Positions 8,121 through 17,030 of a DNA stretch of 51,840 bases are shown here, piece after piece. The stretch comes from Firmicutes bacterium UBA5010 (GTDB taxonomy: Bacteria > Bacillota > Clostridia > Tissierellales > Sedimentibacteraceae): contig DGYI01000059.1 of assembly GCA_002396645.1 (NCBI GenBank), positions 1-51,840 of the forward strand. Direction: 5' to 3'. The position numbers and the translations under genes were made by a program. Position 1 is the stretch's first letter. Every line of letters begins with the position of its first letter. Below the pieces are notes generated by a model. The model saw only the letters and a list, made by a program, of their open reading frames with translations. It was not told where the DNA came from and did no database searches.

Positions 8121-8312
8121 TTATATAGCACGAACAACATTACCTGATCTCATGCATCTTGTGCAAACAAATTTTTTCTTAGATACTCCGTTTTCTATAA
8201 CAGATATCTTTCTAACGTTTGGTTTCCAAGTTCTGTTTATTTTTTTATCTGAGTGAGTTACAGTATGACCTGTCATTTTACCTTTTCCGCAAACTTCACA
8301 AAATTTCGCCAT
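8121..8312 (-). CDS. rpmB: 50S ribosomal protein L28
   Basis: A 63-residue L28 with the CxxC pairs of the zinc-binding type: C6/C9 (CEVCGKG) and CTRC near the C-terminus. The minus-strand RBS GGGAGGTG precedes ATG. It is transcribed alone, divergently from asp23-fakA, which is the usual arrangement in Firmicutes. Confidence 0.96.
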   Translation of the reverse strand: MAKFCEVCGKGKMTGHTVTHSDKKINRTWKPNVRKISVIENGVSKKKFVCTRCMRSGNVVRAI

Positions 8313-8349
8313 ATTCTCACACCTCCCATTAAAGCAAGTCTATAATAAT

Positions 8350-8378
8350 ATTTTATACTAATTCTCATTAAAAATCAA
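8350..8378 (-). promoter_or_regulatory. Promoter of rpmB
   Basis: On the minus strand TTGATT (8378-8373), 17-bp spacer, TAAAAT (8355-8350). It lies about 40 bp before the rpmB start. The rest of the divergent region (8379-8520) is very AT-rich with no other feature I can support. Confidence 0.5.
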
Positions 8379-8524
8379 AGGAAATTATAAGTATTGCACA
8401 ATTTATTGAAATATGATAATTAGTATTATATCAAATCAAGCTTTTTTATTGTAACATTAAAATATAATTATTGCAATAACTAATTTTTATTTGTATAATA
8501 TTTTTATAATAATTTTTTTGTGAT

Positions 8525-8553
8525 TTGTAAAAAAACGTATTTTGTGTTAAACT
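8525..8553 (+). promoter_or_regulatory. Promoter of asp23-fakA
   Basis: TTGTAA (8525-8530), 17-bp spacer, TAAACT (8548-8553), ending 57 bp before the asp23 start. Confidence 0.5.
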
Positions 8554-8610
8554 ATCACTATAAAGAAATTAAGAAAAGGAAAATAAATCAATAAAATATA
8601 GGAGGTACTT

Positions 8611-8967
8611 ATGTCAATTCAAATAACAAGCGAATTTGGTAGTATTATAATAGACGATCAAGTAATAGCAAGTATTGCCGGCTTAGCAGCTATGGAGTGC
8701 TACGGTATAGTAGGTATGGCATCTAAAAATGCCACTGAGGGATTCTTTGAATTGCTGAGAAGAGACCAATTAACAAAAGGAATAAAAGTAAATTCAGAAG
8801 AAGATAAAATTACCATAGACCTTCACATAGTGCTTCAGTTTGGCGTGAAAATTTCCGTTGTTGCTGAAAACATCATTTCAAAGGTTAAGTATAATGTTGA
8901 GTCTTTAACTGGCATAGAAGTAAATAAAGTAAATATTTTTGTCCAAGGTGTAAGGGTACAAAAATAG
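8611..8967 (+). CDS. Asp23/Gls24 family protein (YloU-like)
   Basis: A 118-residue cytoplasmic protein of the Asp23 family, with the characteristic IASIAGLAAMECYGIVGMAS region and a C-terminal VNIFVQGVRV. Asp23 proteins are associated with envelope stress in staphylococci, and the YloU type is linked to fatty-acid kinase genes. RBS TAGGAGGT precedes ATG 8611. The gap to fakA is 14 bp, so the pair forms one operon. Confidence 0.92.
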   Translation: MSIQITSEFGSIIIDDQVIASIAGLAAMECYGIVGMASKNATEGFFELLRRDQLTKGIKVNSEEDKITIDLHIVLQFGVKISVVAENIISKVKYNVESLTGIEVNKVNIFVQGVRVQK

Positions 8968-8981
8968 TTTAGGAGGCTATA

Positions 8982-10610
8982 ATGATAATTAAGTATATTG
9001 ATAATGTTATGTTTAAAAAAATGATGATTGGCGCAGCAGCAAATTTGGAAAATAATAAAAGCCAGGTAGATTCACTGAATGTTTTTCCAGTTCCTGACGG
9101 AGACACGGGAACAAATATGAATTTAACAGTTCAATCTGCTGTTAAGGAAATAAACAGCTTGGAAGAAAGCAGTGTAGGTAAAATAGCAGAAGCTGCGGCA
9201 AAAGGCTCTTTAATGGGAGCAAGAGGAAATTCGGGCGTAATATTATCACAGTTGTTTAGAGGCTTTGCAAAAGGAATTGCCGATGCTAATCAAATAAATC
9301 CCAGATTAGCGGCAGAAGCTTTTAAATCAGCAGCTAATACAGCATATAAAGCAGTTATGAAGCCGATTGAGGGCACAATACTGACTGTTGCGAGAGAAAC
9401 AGCAGATAAAGCTCTTGAAATATGCGATAAAAGTGAAGACATGGTATTATTTTTAGAAGAGGTAATTAAGGAAGCTAAAATATCATTGGATAAAACTCCC
9501 GAACTCTTACCTGTTCTAAAGCAGGCGGAGGTTGTCGATGCCGGCGGAAAAGGCTTGATATGTTTACTTGAAGGAGCACTTGCTGCTTTAAAGGGTGTTG
9601 AAATAAAAAGAGAGCAAAGCACTGATGAAATTGTTGAAACACAGCAAGAAGTATCTGCATACGGAAGTGAAGATGAAATAGTATTCGCTTACTGTACAGA
9701 ATTTATGATAAAAAATGCAAAGAAATCACACGAGCAGTTTTTACCCCTAATCATGGATAAGGGAGATTCTATAGTTTGTGTAGGAACTGATGACATTATA
9801 AAAGTGCATATACATACTAACAATCCGGGACTTATTTTAAGCAAGGCTGTTACTTTCGGAGAGATAATCAATATAAAAATAGACAACATGAAAGAACAGT
9901 TCAGAAACAGAAAGAAATCAGTACCTGAACAAGCACCTGTAAGCACAGAGAAGAAAGATTATGGCTTTGTTTCTATAGGATTTGGAGAAGGAATACAGAA
10001 GATATTTTATGATTTAAAGGTTGATGCCTTTATTTCAGGCGGTCAGACTATGAATCCAAGTACAGAGGATATTATAGAAGCAGTAAACAAAATAAATGCA
10101 GAGCATATTATAATTCTTCCGAATAACAGCAATATTATTTTGGCAGCTCAGCAGGCTAAGGAATTATCAGAAAAAAATCTTCATGTAATTCCTACCAAAA
10201 CAATTCCTCAAGGTGTTTCAGCTATGCTGGCATTTAATGAAGACGGCAGCATTGAAGAAAATATAGCTGATATGATTGCTGCGATTGATAATGTAAAAAC
10301 AGGTCAAGTGACATATGCTGTCAGAGATACAGCCATGAACGGCTTAGATATCAAAAAGGATGATATAATAGCTTTATTTGACAAAGATATAGTTAACCAT
10401 GGATCAGATGTTGAGGAGCAAAGCTTGGAATTAATTAAGAAGATGGTTGATGATGACAACTTCTTAATAACAATCTTCTATGGTGATATGATTGAAGAAG
10501 AAACAGCAAAGTCTTTGAAAGAAAAAGTAGAAGAGTTTGCGAATCAATGTGATGTTGAAATTGTATATGGCGGTCAGCCGTTATATTACTACATTATTTC
10601 AGTGGAATAA
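8982..10610 (+). CDS. fakA: DAK2-domain fatty acid kinase subunit FakA (YloV)
   Basis: A 542-residue protein. The N-terminal DhaL/DAK2 kinase domain (about 8-200) carries the nucleotide and metal motif PVPDGDTGTNM (36-46) and LMGARGNSGVILSQ. A linker follows, then a DegV-like C-terminal domain. With a FakB partner it phosphorylates fatty acids so that PlsX/PlsY can use them. No fakB is in this window. Length matches the family (about 550). RBS AGGAGG precedes ATG 8982. Confidence 0.9.
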   Translation: MIIKYIDNVMFKKMMIGAAANLENNKSQVDSLNVFPVPDGDTGTNMNLTVQSAVKEINSLEESSVGKIAEAAAKGSLMGARGNSGVILSQLFRGFAKGIADANQINPRLAAEAFKSAANTAYKAVMKPIEGTILTVARETADKALEICDKSEDMVLFLEEVIKEAKISLDKTPELLPVLKQAEVVDAGGKGLICLLEGALAALKGVEIKREQSTDEIVETQQEVSAYGSEDEIVFAYCTEFMIKNAKKSHEQFLPLIMDKGDSIVCVGTDDIIKVHIHTNNPGLILSKAVTFGEIINIKIDNMKEQFRNRKKSVPEQAPVSTEKKDYGFVSIGFGEGIQKIFYDLKVDAFISGGQTMNPSTEDIIEAVNKINAEHIIILPNNSNIILAAQQAKELSEKNLHVIPTKTIPQGVSAMLAFNEDGSIEENIADMIAAIDNVKTGQVTYAVRDTAMNGLDIKKDDIIALFDKDIVNHGSDVEEQSLELIKKMVDDDNFLITIFYGDMIEEETAKSLKEKVEEFANQCDVEIVYGGQPLYYYIISVE

Positions 10611-10629
10611 TAAATAAATTATTAGCTTT

Positions 10630-10690
10630 AACCGCAAGGAGCACGAAGGATACGAACCAGTGATTTTGTGTTCTTTGTGGTTTTAATTTA
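10630..10690 (+). terminator. Long G-U-rich hairpin between fakA and recG
   Basis: An 18-bp stem: left arm AACCGCAAGGAGCACGAA (10630-10647), right arm TTTGTGTTCTTTGTGGTT (10665-10682), followed by TTTTAATTT. Every position pairs in plus-strand RNA, but five pairs are G-U, so the complementary strand could not form it. It probably ends fakA transcription. Confidence 0.6.
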
Positions 10691-10724
10691 TAAGTTTATA
10701 TATAAATTTTTACAGGGGTTTTTT

Positions 10725-12800
10725 ATGCTGAATGCTGATATTCAATATTTAAAGGGTGTCGGCCCTAAAAGGGCATTAAAATTAAATAAGATAGGGATAT
10801 ATACAATAGACGATTTGCTCAATTACTTTCCTGTGAGATATGAAGATAGAAGAAAGCTCACAAAAATAAAGGATATTGATGAAGAAAACAAGTATCTGAT
10901 AAGAGTTAAGTTAAGAAAAATATCTTCAAAAAGAAAGCCAAATAGAAAAATGTCTGTCTTTACAGCTTCTGCCTGTGATGATACCGGATATGTAAACTTG
11001 ACTTTTTTTAATCAGGATTATTTGTATGAAAAATTAAAGTTTGATGAAATATATTATATTTTCGGAAAGTACAAGCGTACCGATGATATATGCGAGATAG
11101 TAAATCCTGATATTGAACATCAAAATGAAACTTTTAAGACAGGAAAAATCATGCCTGTTTACAGGCTGACCGATTCTTTAACTAACAATGAAATTACAAA
11201 GCTTATGATTGTCTGTGCAGAGGATAACCATAAAAGAATCAGCAATGTTTTGCCTGAGCAGATTATAAAAGAATATAATCTTTTAAATAAGGCAGATGCT
11301 ATAAAATATATGCATTTTCCTCCGAACGGAAAATTGTATAATTTGGCTAAAAGAACTATAGGTTTTGAAAGATTGCTGATTTTCCAATTAGGACTTCTTA
11401 ATATTAAAAACAGATTAAATAATAAGGAAGAAGGTATAATTCAGGATAAAACCGGATTAGCTGAAAAGCTTCTGAATAATCTGCCATATAAACTGACTAA
11501 TGCACAATTAAGAGTTTTAAATGAAATTAACAATGATATGAAAAGTAATAAGCCTATGAACAGACTTGTTCAAGGTGATGTCGGCTCGGGAAAAACAATA
11601 ATCGCGATAGCTGCGATGCTGAATGCAGTTGAATCGGGATATCAAGCTTCGATGATGGCTCCGACTGAAATTCTTGCAATGCAGCATTATCAGACAATCA
11701 CCGAATACTTAGAAAACAGCGATATAAATATAAATGTGGCATTTTTAGCAGGATCTACAACTAAGAAAAATAAAGCTGAAATTTTGGATAAGGTTAAAAG
11801 TAATGAAATAGATATTTTAATCGGGACTCATGCCTTAATCGAAAAAAATGTAGAATTTAATAATATTGGTCTGGCAATAACTGATGAGCAGCATAGGTTT
11901 GGAGTAAGACAAAGAGCAATGCTTGCCAATAAAGGAGCAAGCTCCTTCGGACCCGGTAAAAATCCGGATGTCCTAGTTATGACAGCAACACCTATTCCGA
12001 GAACTTTAGCACTTATGATTTATGGAGATTTGGATATTTCGATAATCGATGAAATGCCTCCTAACAGACAGGAAATAATAACAAGAGTTTTAAGCAAAAA
12101 CAAAAAAGACAAGTCATATGAATTTATAATTGAGGAAATAAAAAAGGGCAGGCAGGCATATATTGTTGCCCCTTTAATCGAGGAATCCGAAAAGCTTGAG
12201 CTTGATTCTGCCACAGAGATATATGAAAGCTTGAAAAATGATTATTTCATTGATTTTGAACTTGCACTTTTGCATGGTAAAATGTCCAATACCGAGAAGG
12301 ATGAAGTTATGGACAGATTTTACAAAGGAGAAATAAATGTACTTGTTTCCACAACTGTAATAGAAGTGGGGGTAAATGTTCCTAATGCAACTGTTATGCT
12401 GATATTAAATGCGGAAAGATTCGGACTTGCACAATTGCATCAATTAAGAGGAAGAGTCGGAAGAGGAAAGCATCAATCATACTGTATTTTAGTAAATGAA
12501 AGCAGAGCATCAAATTCAAGGGATAGAATGAAGGTATTGTCAGATACTAATAACGGATTCATAATTGCTGAGGAAGATTTAAAGATAAGAGGCCCGGGAG
12601 ATTTCTTCGGCACAAGGCAGCATGGGATTGAGGCTTATAATCTTGAGCAGCTTGTCGGAGATGTCACTTTAGTTCAGGATGTGCAGCAGCTTACTAAAAA
12701 GATATTAAATGAAAATCCAAAGCTTATCGGACAGGAATATGATTCTTTAAGATATGATATTTTGAAGTTATTCAAAAATGAGAATATAGCATTTAACTAA
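10725..12800 (+). CDS. recG: ATP-dependent DNA helicase RecG
   Basis: A 691-residue branch-migration helicase that remodels Holliday junctions and stalled forks. The N-terminal wedge domain begins DIQYLKGVGPKRA. Helicase motifs follow in order: GDVGSGKT (Walker A), MMAPTEILA, DEQHRFG (motif II), TATPIPRTLAL (motif III), VSTTVIEVGVNVPNA and QLRGRVGRG (motif VI). I start it at ATG 10725 behind AGGGG; the open frame extends upstream to a GTG at 10668 inside the hairpin, which is implausible. Confidence 0.96.
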   Translation: MLNADIQYLKGVGPKRALKLNKIGIYTIDDLLNYFPVRYEDRRKLTKIKDIDEENKYLIRVKLRKISSKRKPNRKMSVFTASACDDTGYVNLTFFNQDYLYEKLKFDEIYYIFGKYKRTDDICEIVNPDIEHQNETFKTGKIMPVYRLTDSLTNNEITKLMIVCAEDNHKRISNVLPEQIIKEYNLLNKADAIKYMHFPPNGKLYNLAKRTIGFERLLIFQLGLLNIKNRLNNKEEGIIQDKTGLAEKLLNNLPYKLTNAQLRVLNEINNDMKSNKPMNRLVQGDVGSGKTIIAIAAMLNAVESGYQASMMAPTEILAMQHYQTITEYLENSDININVAFLAGSTTKKNKAEILDKVKSNEIDILIGTHALIEKNVEFNNIGLAITDEQHRFGVRQRAMLANKGASSFGPGKNPDVLVMTATPIPRTLALMIYGDLDISIIDEMPPNRQEIITRVLSKNKKDKSYEFIIEEIKKGRQAYIVAPLIEESEKLELDSATEIYESLKNDYFIDFELALLHGKMSNTEKDEVMDRFYKGEINVLVSTTVIEVGVNVPNATVMLILNAERFGLAQLHQLRGRVGRGKHQSYCILVNESRASNSRDRMKVLSDTNNGFIIAEEDLKIRGPGDFFGTRQHGIEAYNLEQLVGDVTLVQDVQQLTKKILNENPKLIGQEYDSLRYDILKLFKNENIAFN

Positions 12801-12848
12801 AATCAAAATTTAACTTATAACAGATAAAATATAACAGGAAGTGGAAAT

Positions 12849-13409
12849 TTGAGAGTTATATCAGGAAACAACAAGGGTAAAAAACTGTTTGCCCCAAAAG
12901 ATACGTCGGTTAGACCGACATCAGATAAAATTAAAGAAGCGATATTTAATATGATTGGATATATAGATGAGGACAGTGTTGTACTTGATTTATTTGCAGG
13001 AACGGGGAATGTCGGCATAGAGTTTTTATGCAGAGGTGCAAAAGAATGTCATTTTGTTGATTTATCTCACAAAAGTACAAGTTTTATTAAAAAAAATATT
13101 TCATTATGCAATCTTGAAAGTAAATCTAAGGTTTATGTAAACGATTATGAAAAAGCATTGGCTTTCTTTGCAAGAAATAACATGAAATTTGATTATATAT
13201 TTGCAGACGCACCATATCATTTGAATTGTGCCGATAATGTTATAAATACTATCATAAGGGATGATTTGCTAAAAAGGGATGGTACTCTGATAATAGAATG
13301 TGAAAAATCAGAAAAAATGTTTGAAAATGTAGAACAAGATGTGTTAAAATATAAAGAGAAAATTTATGGCATTACGAAAATTGGAATTGTGAGATTTTCG
13401 GAGGAGTAA
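12849..13409 (+). CDS. rsmD: 16S rRNA m2G966 methyltransferase
   Basis: A 186-residue RsmD methylating G966 of 16S rRNA. Motifs: RVISGNNKGKKL at the N-terminus, RPTSDKIKEAIFNM, SAM-binding LDLFAGTGNVGIE, and the DAPYHL catalytic (D/N)PPY-like motif, here DAPY. The start is TTG 12849 after AGGAAGTGG. It is followed by coaD at one base, a conserved bacterial pairing. Confidence 0.93.
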   Translation: MRVISGNNKGKKLFAPKDTSVRPTSDKIKEAIFNMIGYIDEDSVVLDLFAGTGNVGIEFLCRGAKECHFVDLSHKSTSFIKKNISLCNLESKSKVYVNDYEKALAFFARNNMKFDYIFADAPYHLNCADNVINTIIRDDLLKRDGTLIIECEKSEKMFENVEQDVLKYKEKIYGITKIGIVRFSEE

Positions 13410-13410
13410 T

Positions 13411-13896
13411 ATGAAGGTATTATATACTGGAAGTTTTGACCCAATAACTTTAGGACATCTTGATCTCATCAAAAGATGCTCAGATAAATTTGAGAATGTA
13501 GTTGTTACTATTTTTAATAATAGCGCTAAGGAGCATTTTTTTACGGCTGATGAAAGACTTGAACTTGTAAAAGAAGCCGTTAAGGATTTAAAAAATGTCA
13601 GGGTAGATGTAACTGAGGATATGACTGTAAACTATGCAAGAGAGCATAATATTGATTTGATAGTAAGAGGTTTAAGAGCTGTATCTGATTATGAATATGA
13701 GCTCAAAATTGCTTCAATCAATAAGCATTTGTATACAGAATTAGAAACCTTATTTATGATAGCATCTCCTAATTATTCATTTATAAGTTCCAGCATTGTA
13801 AAAGAGGTTGCAATGTATGGAGGAGATATATCTGATTTAGTTCCAAAAAATGTTTTAACAGCAATTAAAGATAAATTAAGGAGGGAGTTAAAATAG
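13411..13896 (+). CDS. coaD: Phosphopantetheine adenylyltransferase
   Basis: A 161-residue nucleotidyltransferase for the fourth step of coenzyme A synthesis. Motifs: GSFDPITLGH (7-16, the HxGH site), RGLRAVSDYEYE and the C-terminal SFISSSIVKEVA. RBS GGAGGAG overlaps the end of rsmD. Its stop codon TAG (13894-13896) overlaps the apparent AUA start of the next gene. Confidence 0.96.
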   Translation: MKVLYTGSFDPITLGHLDLIKRCSDKFENVVVTIFNNSAKEHFFTADERLELVKEAVKDLKNVRVDVTEDMTVNYAREHNIDLIVRGLRAVSDYEYELKIASINKHLYTELETLFMIASPNYSFISSSIVKEVAMYGGDISDLVPKNVLTAIKDKLRRELK

Positions 13897-14336
13897 ATAT
13901 TTTAGTACTTTTAGAAAAGATGGAGGATATAATTGACGAGGCAGCAAAATTTCCTTTATCTAATAAGATTATAATTGAAAAAGAAGATTTGCTTGATATA
14001 ATTAATGATATAAGATTGAAATTGCCTGAAGAAATCAATAGAGCCAACTGGGTTGCAAAAGAAAGACAAAGAATATTGACAGAAGCTCAGACAGAGGCGG
14101 ATAACTTGCTTGAAAGGGCTAAAAGACAGCAGGATGGTTTGCTCAACGACACAGAAATAGTAAAAATGGCTAAAGAAAAAGCGAATGAAATACTGAGTAT
14201 AGCTGAAAATAAAGCGTATGAAATGAAGGTAAATTCGTTTAATTACAGCGATGAATTATTGGCAAAGCTTCAGGAGAAAATCGCTCACCTGCATGGCTTG
14301 ATTGAAGAAAACAGAGAAGAGCTTAGAAATATCTGA
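13893..14336 (+). CDS. Coiled-coil ATPase-subunit-like protein, apparent AUA start
   Basis: A 147-residue, highly charged, mostly helical protein of a type conserved after coaD in Clostridia, often annotated as ATPase-like because it resembles b/E-type stalk subunits. Homologues I remember begin M-D/N-I-L-x-L-L-E. Here the matching sequence IDILVLLEKMEDII starts at an ATA codon (13893) placed 5 bases after the strong RBS AGGAGGGAG and overlapping the coaD stop (ATAG). The first in-frame ATG (13920) has only AGAAAAG touching it. I therefore annotate ATA as the start; ATG 13920 is the alternative (138 residues). Function unknown. Confidence 0.65.
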   Translation: MDILVLLEKMEDIIDEAAKFPLSNKIIIEKEDLLDIINDIRLKLPEEINRANWVAKERQRILTEAQTEADNLLERAKRQQDGLLNDTEIVKMAKEKANEILSIAENKAYEMKVNSFNYSDELLAKLQEKIAHLHGLIEENREELRNI

Positions 14337-14405
14337 TTATGAAAATATTTTAACTATAAAGCTCAATAGTGTAAGTATGATTACATAAGTACTGGGGGAA
14401 ATTCT

Positions 14406-15542
14406 ATGGAAAAAAAATATTCAATAGTTATTTTATTTGTAGCTGTACTTGCCTTGGTATTTTCTGTATTTACAACGGATAATGCTTTGACTCAAAAGTT
14501 AAATATACAAAATGTCGATAAAGAAATAAATAATATCTATTATCATGTCAAAGATGATTACTATATATCGAGATACGGAAAGATAAACATCGGAAGATGG
14601 GAGTCTGTTAATAATGAAAACAGTGGGTTTGACAGTGCTAAAGATTTTTTAACCACTGTTGATGATTATGTTGCCTTGATAAGTGATTATGTTGGAATGC
14701 CTGATTGGATAGAGCGCCATAAAGAAGAATATCGGGAGGATTATTATTTTGAGCCTGTTATTGAGTTCAGCTTTGTGGAGAATGATGAGGAAATCTCATA
14801 TGCCGAATATTATTTGAAACTAAGAATCAGATTAAATATAGATACCTACGAGACAAACTTTTCGACTTTGGCAAGAGATATAACTCATATAATAACAAGG
14901 GAAAGCGTATCTGCAAGCTTAAGTGAAGGCTTGGGTTTTTATATCCAGGATGAAATTGGTTTAAATGTCAACAGATTTAATTATGGAATAGATATTTTTA
15001 CTGTTTCAAAGGATTATATAGGAGATGAATACACAAGTACAGTTTCGAGGATAGGTACTACTTACGGTAATGTTACTGTTGATAACAGAGATGCCTTTTA
15101 TATACTGAGCAATTCTTTCTGCCGATATCTGATTCAAAACTATGGCATAGAGAAGTTTATGGAAGTGTACAAATCAAAGATAGTTGAATTGGCCTATACT
15201 GAAATATATGGCTCATCTCTGGAGGATCTAAAATCTTCCTGGATTGAATATGTGAAAAATTATGATGATTATATGGAATTGTCAAAAGAATATTTGACTA
15301 ATAAGAACAAAAAAATTATAAAGTCTGTAGGTACGGCGAATGATATATACGAAAAAGGAGGAAGTATAAAAAATAAGACATTCTTTATACTTGACAAATC
15401 CTTTAATGAGTATTTGATAAATAAATTCGGCCAATCAAAGTATGATGAGCTTGTTAAATCCAATCATGACTATCAAAATATATACGGCAAGAGCTTGACA
15501 GATTTAAAAAATGCTTGGCAGCAATATGTAAAAGGATTGTAA
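14406..15542 (+). CDS. Degenerate peptidase-MA-like membrane-anchored protein
   Basis: A 378-residue protein with an N-terminal hydrophobic anchor (about 6-23), the rest extracytoplasmic. The region LARDITHIITRE...SLSEGLGFYIQ (155-181) resembles gluzincin peptidases of the MA superfamily, where the motif is HExxH followed by EG. Here it reads RDITH (157-161): the first histidine and the glutamate are replaced by R and D, while H161 and E174 remain. A C-terminal module (about 230-286, ending GSSLEDLKSSWIEYVK) is repeated at 326-378 (GKSLTDLKNAWQQYVK). It is probably a catalytically dead relative. RBS GGGGGAAA precedes ATG 14406. Confidence 0.6.
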   Translation: MEKKYSIVILFVAVLALVFSVFTTDNALTQKLNIQNVDKEINNIYYHVKDDYYISRYGKINIGRWESVNNENSGFDSAKDFLTTVDDYVALISDYVGMPDWIERHKEEYREDYYFEPVIEFSFVENDEEISYAEYYLKLRIRLNIDTYETNFSTLARDITHIITRESVSASLSEGLGFYIQDEIGLNVNRFNYGIDIFTVSKDYIGDEYTSTVSRIGTTYGNVTVDNRDAFYILSNSFCRYLIQNYGIEKFMEVYKSKIVELAYTEIYGSSLEDLKSSWIEYVKNYDDYMELSKEYLTNKNKKIIKSVGTANDIYEKGGSIKNKTFFILDKSFNEYLINKFGQSKYDELVKSNHDYQNIYGKSLTDLKNAWQQYVKGL

Positions 15543-15593
15543 TTTGCTATGTTGCATGTATGAATTATAATATCATTATAAGGAGTGAGTAAA

Positions 15594-16997
15594 TTGAAAA
15601 AAGTATTTTTATTTGCAGTTGTGCTGATATTTATTTTAAGCACTCAGGTATATGCCTCAGACAAGGTGACTGTACAGATACCGAATTTTGACATAACTAT
15701 AAACGACGTTATCTTTGACAATGAGAATGCTGCATATCCTTTTATAACATATAAGGGTATAACATATTTCCCCTTAACTTATAATTTGTGCAGCAAAATA
15801 GGAATGACAACATCATGGAACAGCGAAAAGGGCTTATATATTGCCAGATATTCTCAAGACATTTATTCGGATGATAATGAAATAAGCGGAAATTATAAAA
15901 AAGGAAGATATTATACAGCATCTGTTCCCAAATATCCTGTTGTATTTAATGGAATAAATATTAATTCTGAAAAACAAAACGAATATCCTGTTTTAAATTT
16001 TAAAAATATAACATATCTTCCAATGACTTGGGATTATGCTTATAACGAGCTTGGATTAGATATTGAGTGGGATAGTAAAAAAGGACTTAGCTTAAATATT
16101 CAAGGGAAGGATATATCCTTTTATTTAACAGAAATAAATGATACCTATGCTTTGCTTGAAAGCTATAAATCAATATATAAAGAAAAGCAAAATGAAGATG
16201 GAAGTATAACATATTATCATGATAAAGATGAGATAAAAGAATATAGACTGGAATATTCAACTAACAATCTTAGTCTTGGTGCTGTGAAAGATAAAGCTTC
16301 TGATATATCAGTCAATAATTTTGAAGATATTTCAGATTTATTTAGAATAGAATCCGGAATTCTTTTTTATAAAGATGTAAAAATTGATAATTTTTCAGAT
16401 TTTAATGACTTAGATGCTCCTGGTATAAGGGGCTTAAGAAGAAGTTATGATGACAAGGATTTTTTAGAGATTACATTATATACAGATACATCAATTCCGG
16501 CGCCATATACACCTTCTTATAAATATATTTTTGTAGAAGAAGATGGCATCGTCAATAAAATTGAACAGTGGAATCAAGGTGACAGTATTGATAATATATT
16601 TAAGATTAAGGATGATTACTATATTTGCAGCTCAAACAGGCATATTACAGGACGATTTAGCAGTAATTTATCCACTATATTGAAAATCGGAGCAGATGGA
16701 AAAGTCGAGATTATAAACGATAAATTTAAAGACTATAAAAGCCTTAAGGCAATAGGTGTTCATGACAATAAGCTGTATGTTCTTGCTACCTGGTTTGGAG
16801 ATGCTGCAGCAATCGGAAAAGGTAAAGTAAGTGCTATGAATGATGGTTATTTTTATCTTAATGAAAATGATGAATTGAACAAAATATATAATTATGTAGA
16901 GGGAGATACTTTCTTGGCTCCTAACGGAAATCTTTATTTAATATCTCCGGACAGAGTGCTTATTACTGATCTTTCTGCAGGTTTAAGGATAAAATAA
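15594..16997 (+). CDS. Secreted stalk-domain (copper amine oxidase N-like) protein
   Basis: A 467-residue exported protein. The signal peptide MKKVFLFAVVLIFILS ends with VYA before SDK. Two stalk-type repeats follow: one around YPFITYKGITYFPLTY and a second around YPVLNFKNITYLPMTWD, the pattern of PF07833-like domains. The C-terminal half has short beta-rich repeats suggestive of a propeller (inference). I start at TTG 15594, 8 bases after AGGAG; a GTG at 15585 overlaps the RBS. It sits 51 bp after the previous gene, so both may be one envelope operon. Function unknown. Confidence 0.7.
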   Translation: MKKVFLFAVVLIFILSTQVYASDKVTVQIPNFDITINDVIFDNENAAYPFITYKGITYFPLTYNLCSKIGMTTSWNSEKGLYIARYSQDIYSDDNEISGNYKKGRYYTASVPKYPVVFNGININSEKQNEYPVLNFKNITYLPMTWDYAYNELGLDIEWDSKKGLSLNIQGKDISFYLTEINDTYALLESYKSIYKEKQNEDGSITYYHDKDEIKEYRLEYSTNNLSLGAVKDKASDISVNNFEDISDLFRIESGILFYKDVKIDNFSDFNDLDAPGIRGLRRSYDDKDFLEITLYTDTSIPAPYTPSYKYIFVEEDGIVNKIEQWNQGDSIDNIFKIKDDYYICSSNRHITGRFSSNLSTILKIGADGKVEIINDKFKDYKSLKAIGVHDNKLYVLATWFGDAAAIGKGKVSAMNDGYFYLNENDELNKIYNYVEGDTFLAPNGNLYLISPDRVLITDLSAGLRIK

Positions 16998-17004
16998 TAA
17001 AATC

Positions 17005-17030
17005 AGGCTGAAAACTCAGGTTTTCAGCCT
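17005..17030. terminator. Bidirectional terminator between convergent genes
   Basis: AGGCTGAAAAC and GTTTTCAGCCT form a perfect 11-bp stem with a 4-base loop. T-rich sequence follows on the minus strand (the region 16991-17004 reversed) and weaker T-rich sequence on the plus strand. It abuts the ylbJ stop codon. Confidence 0.8.
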
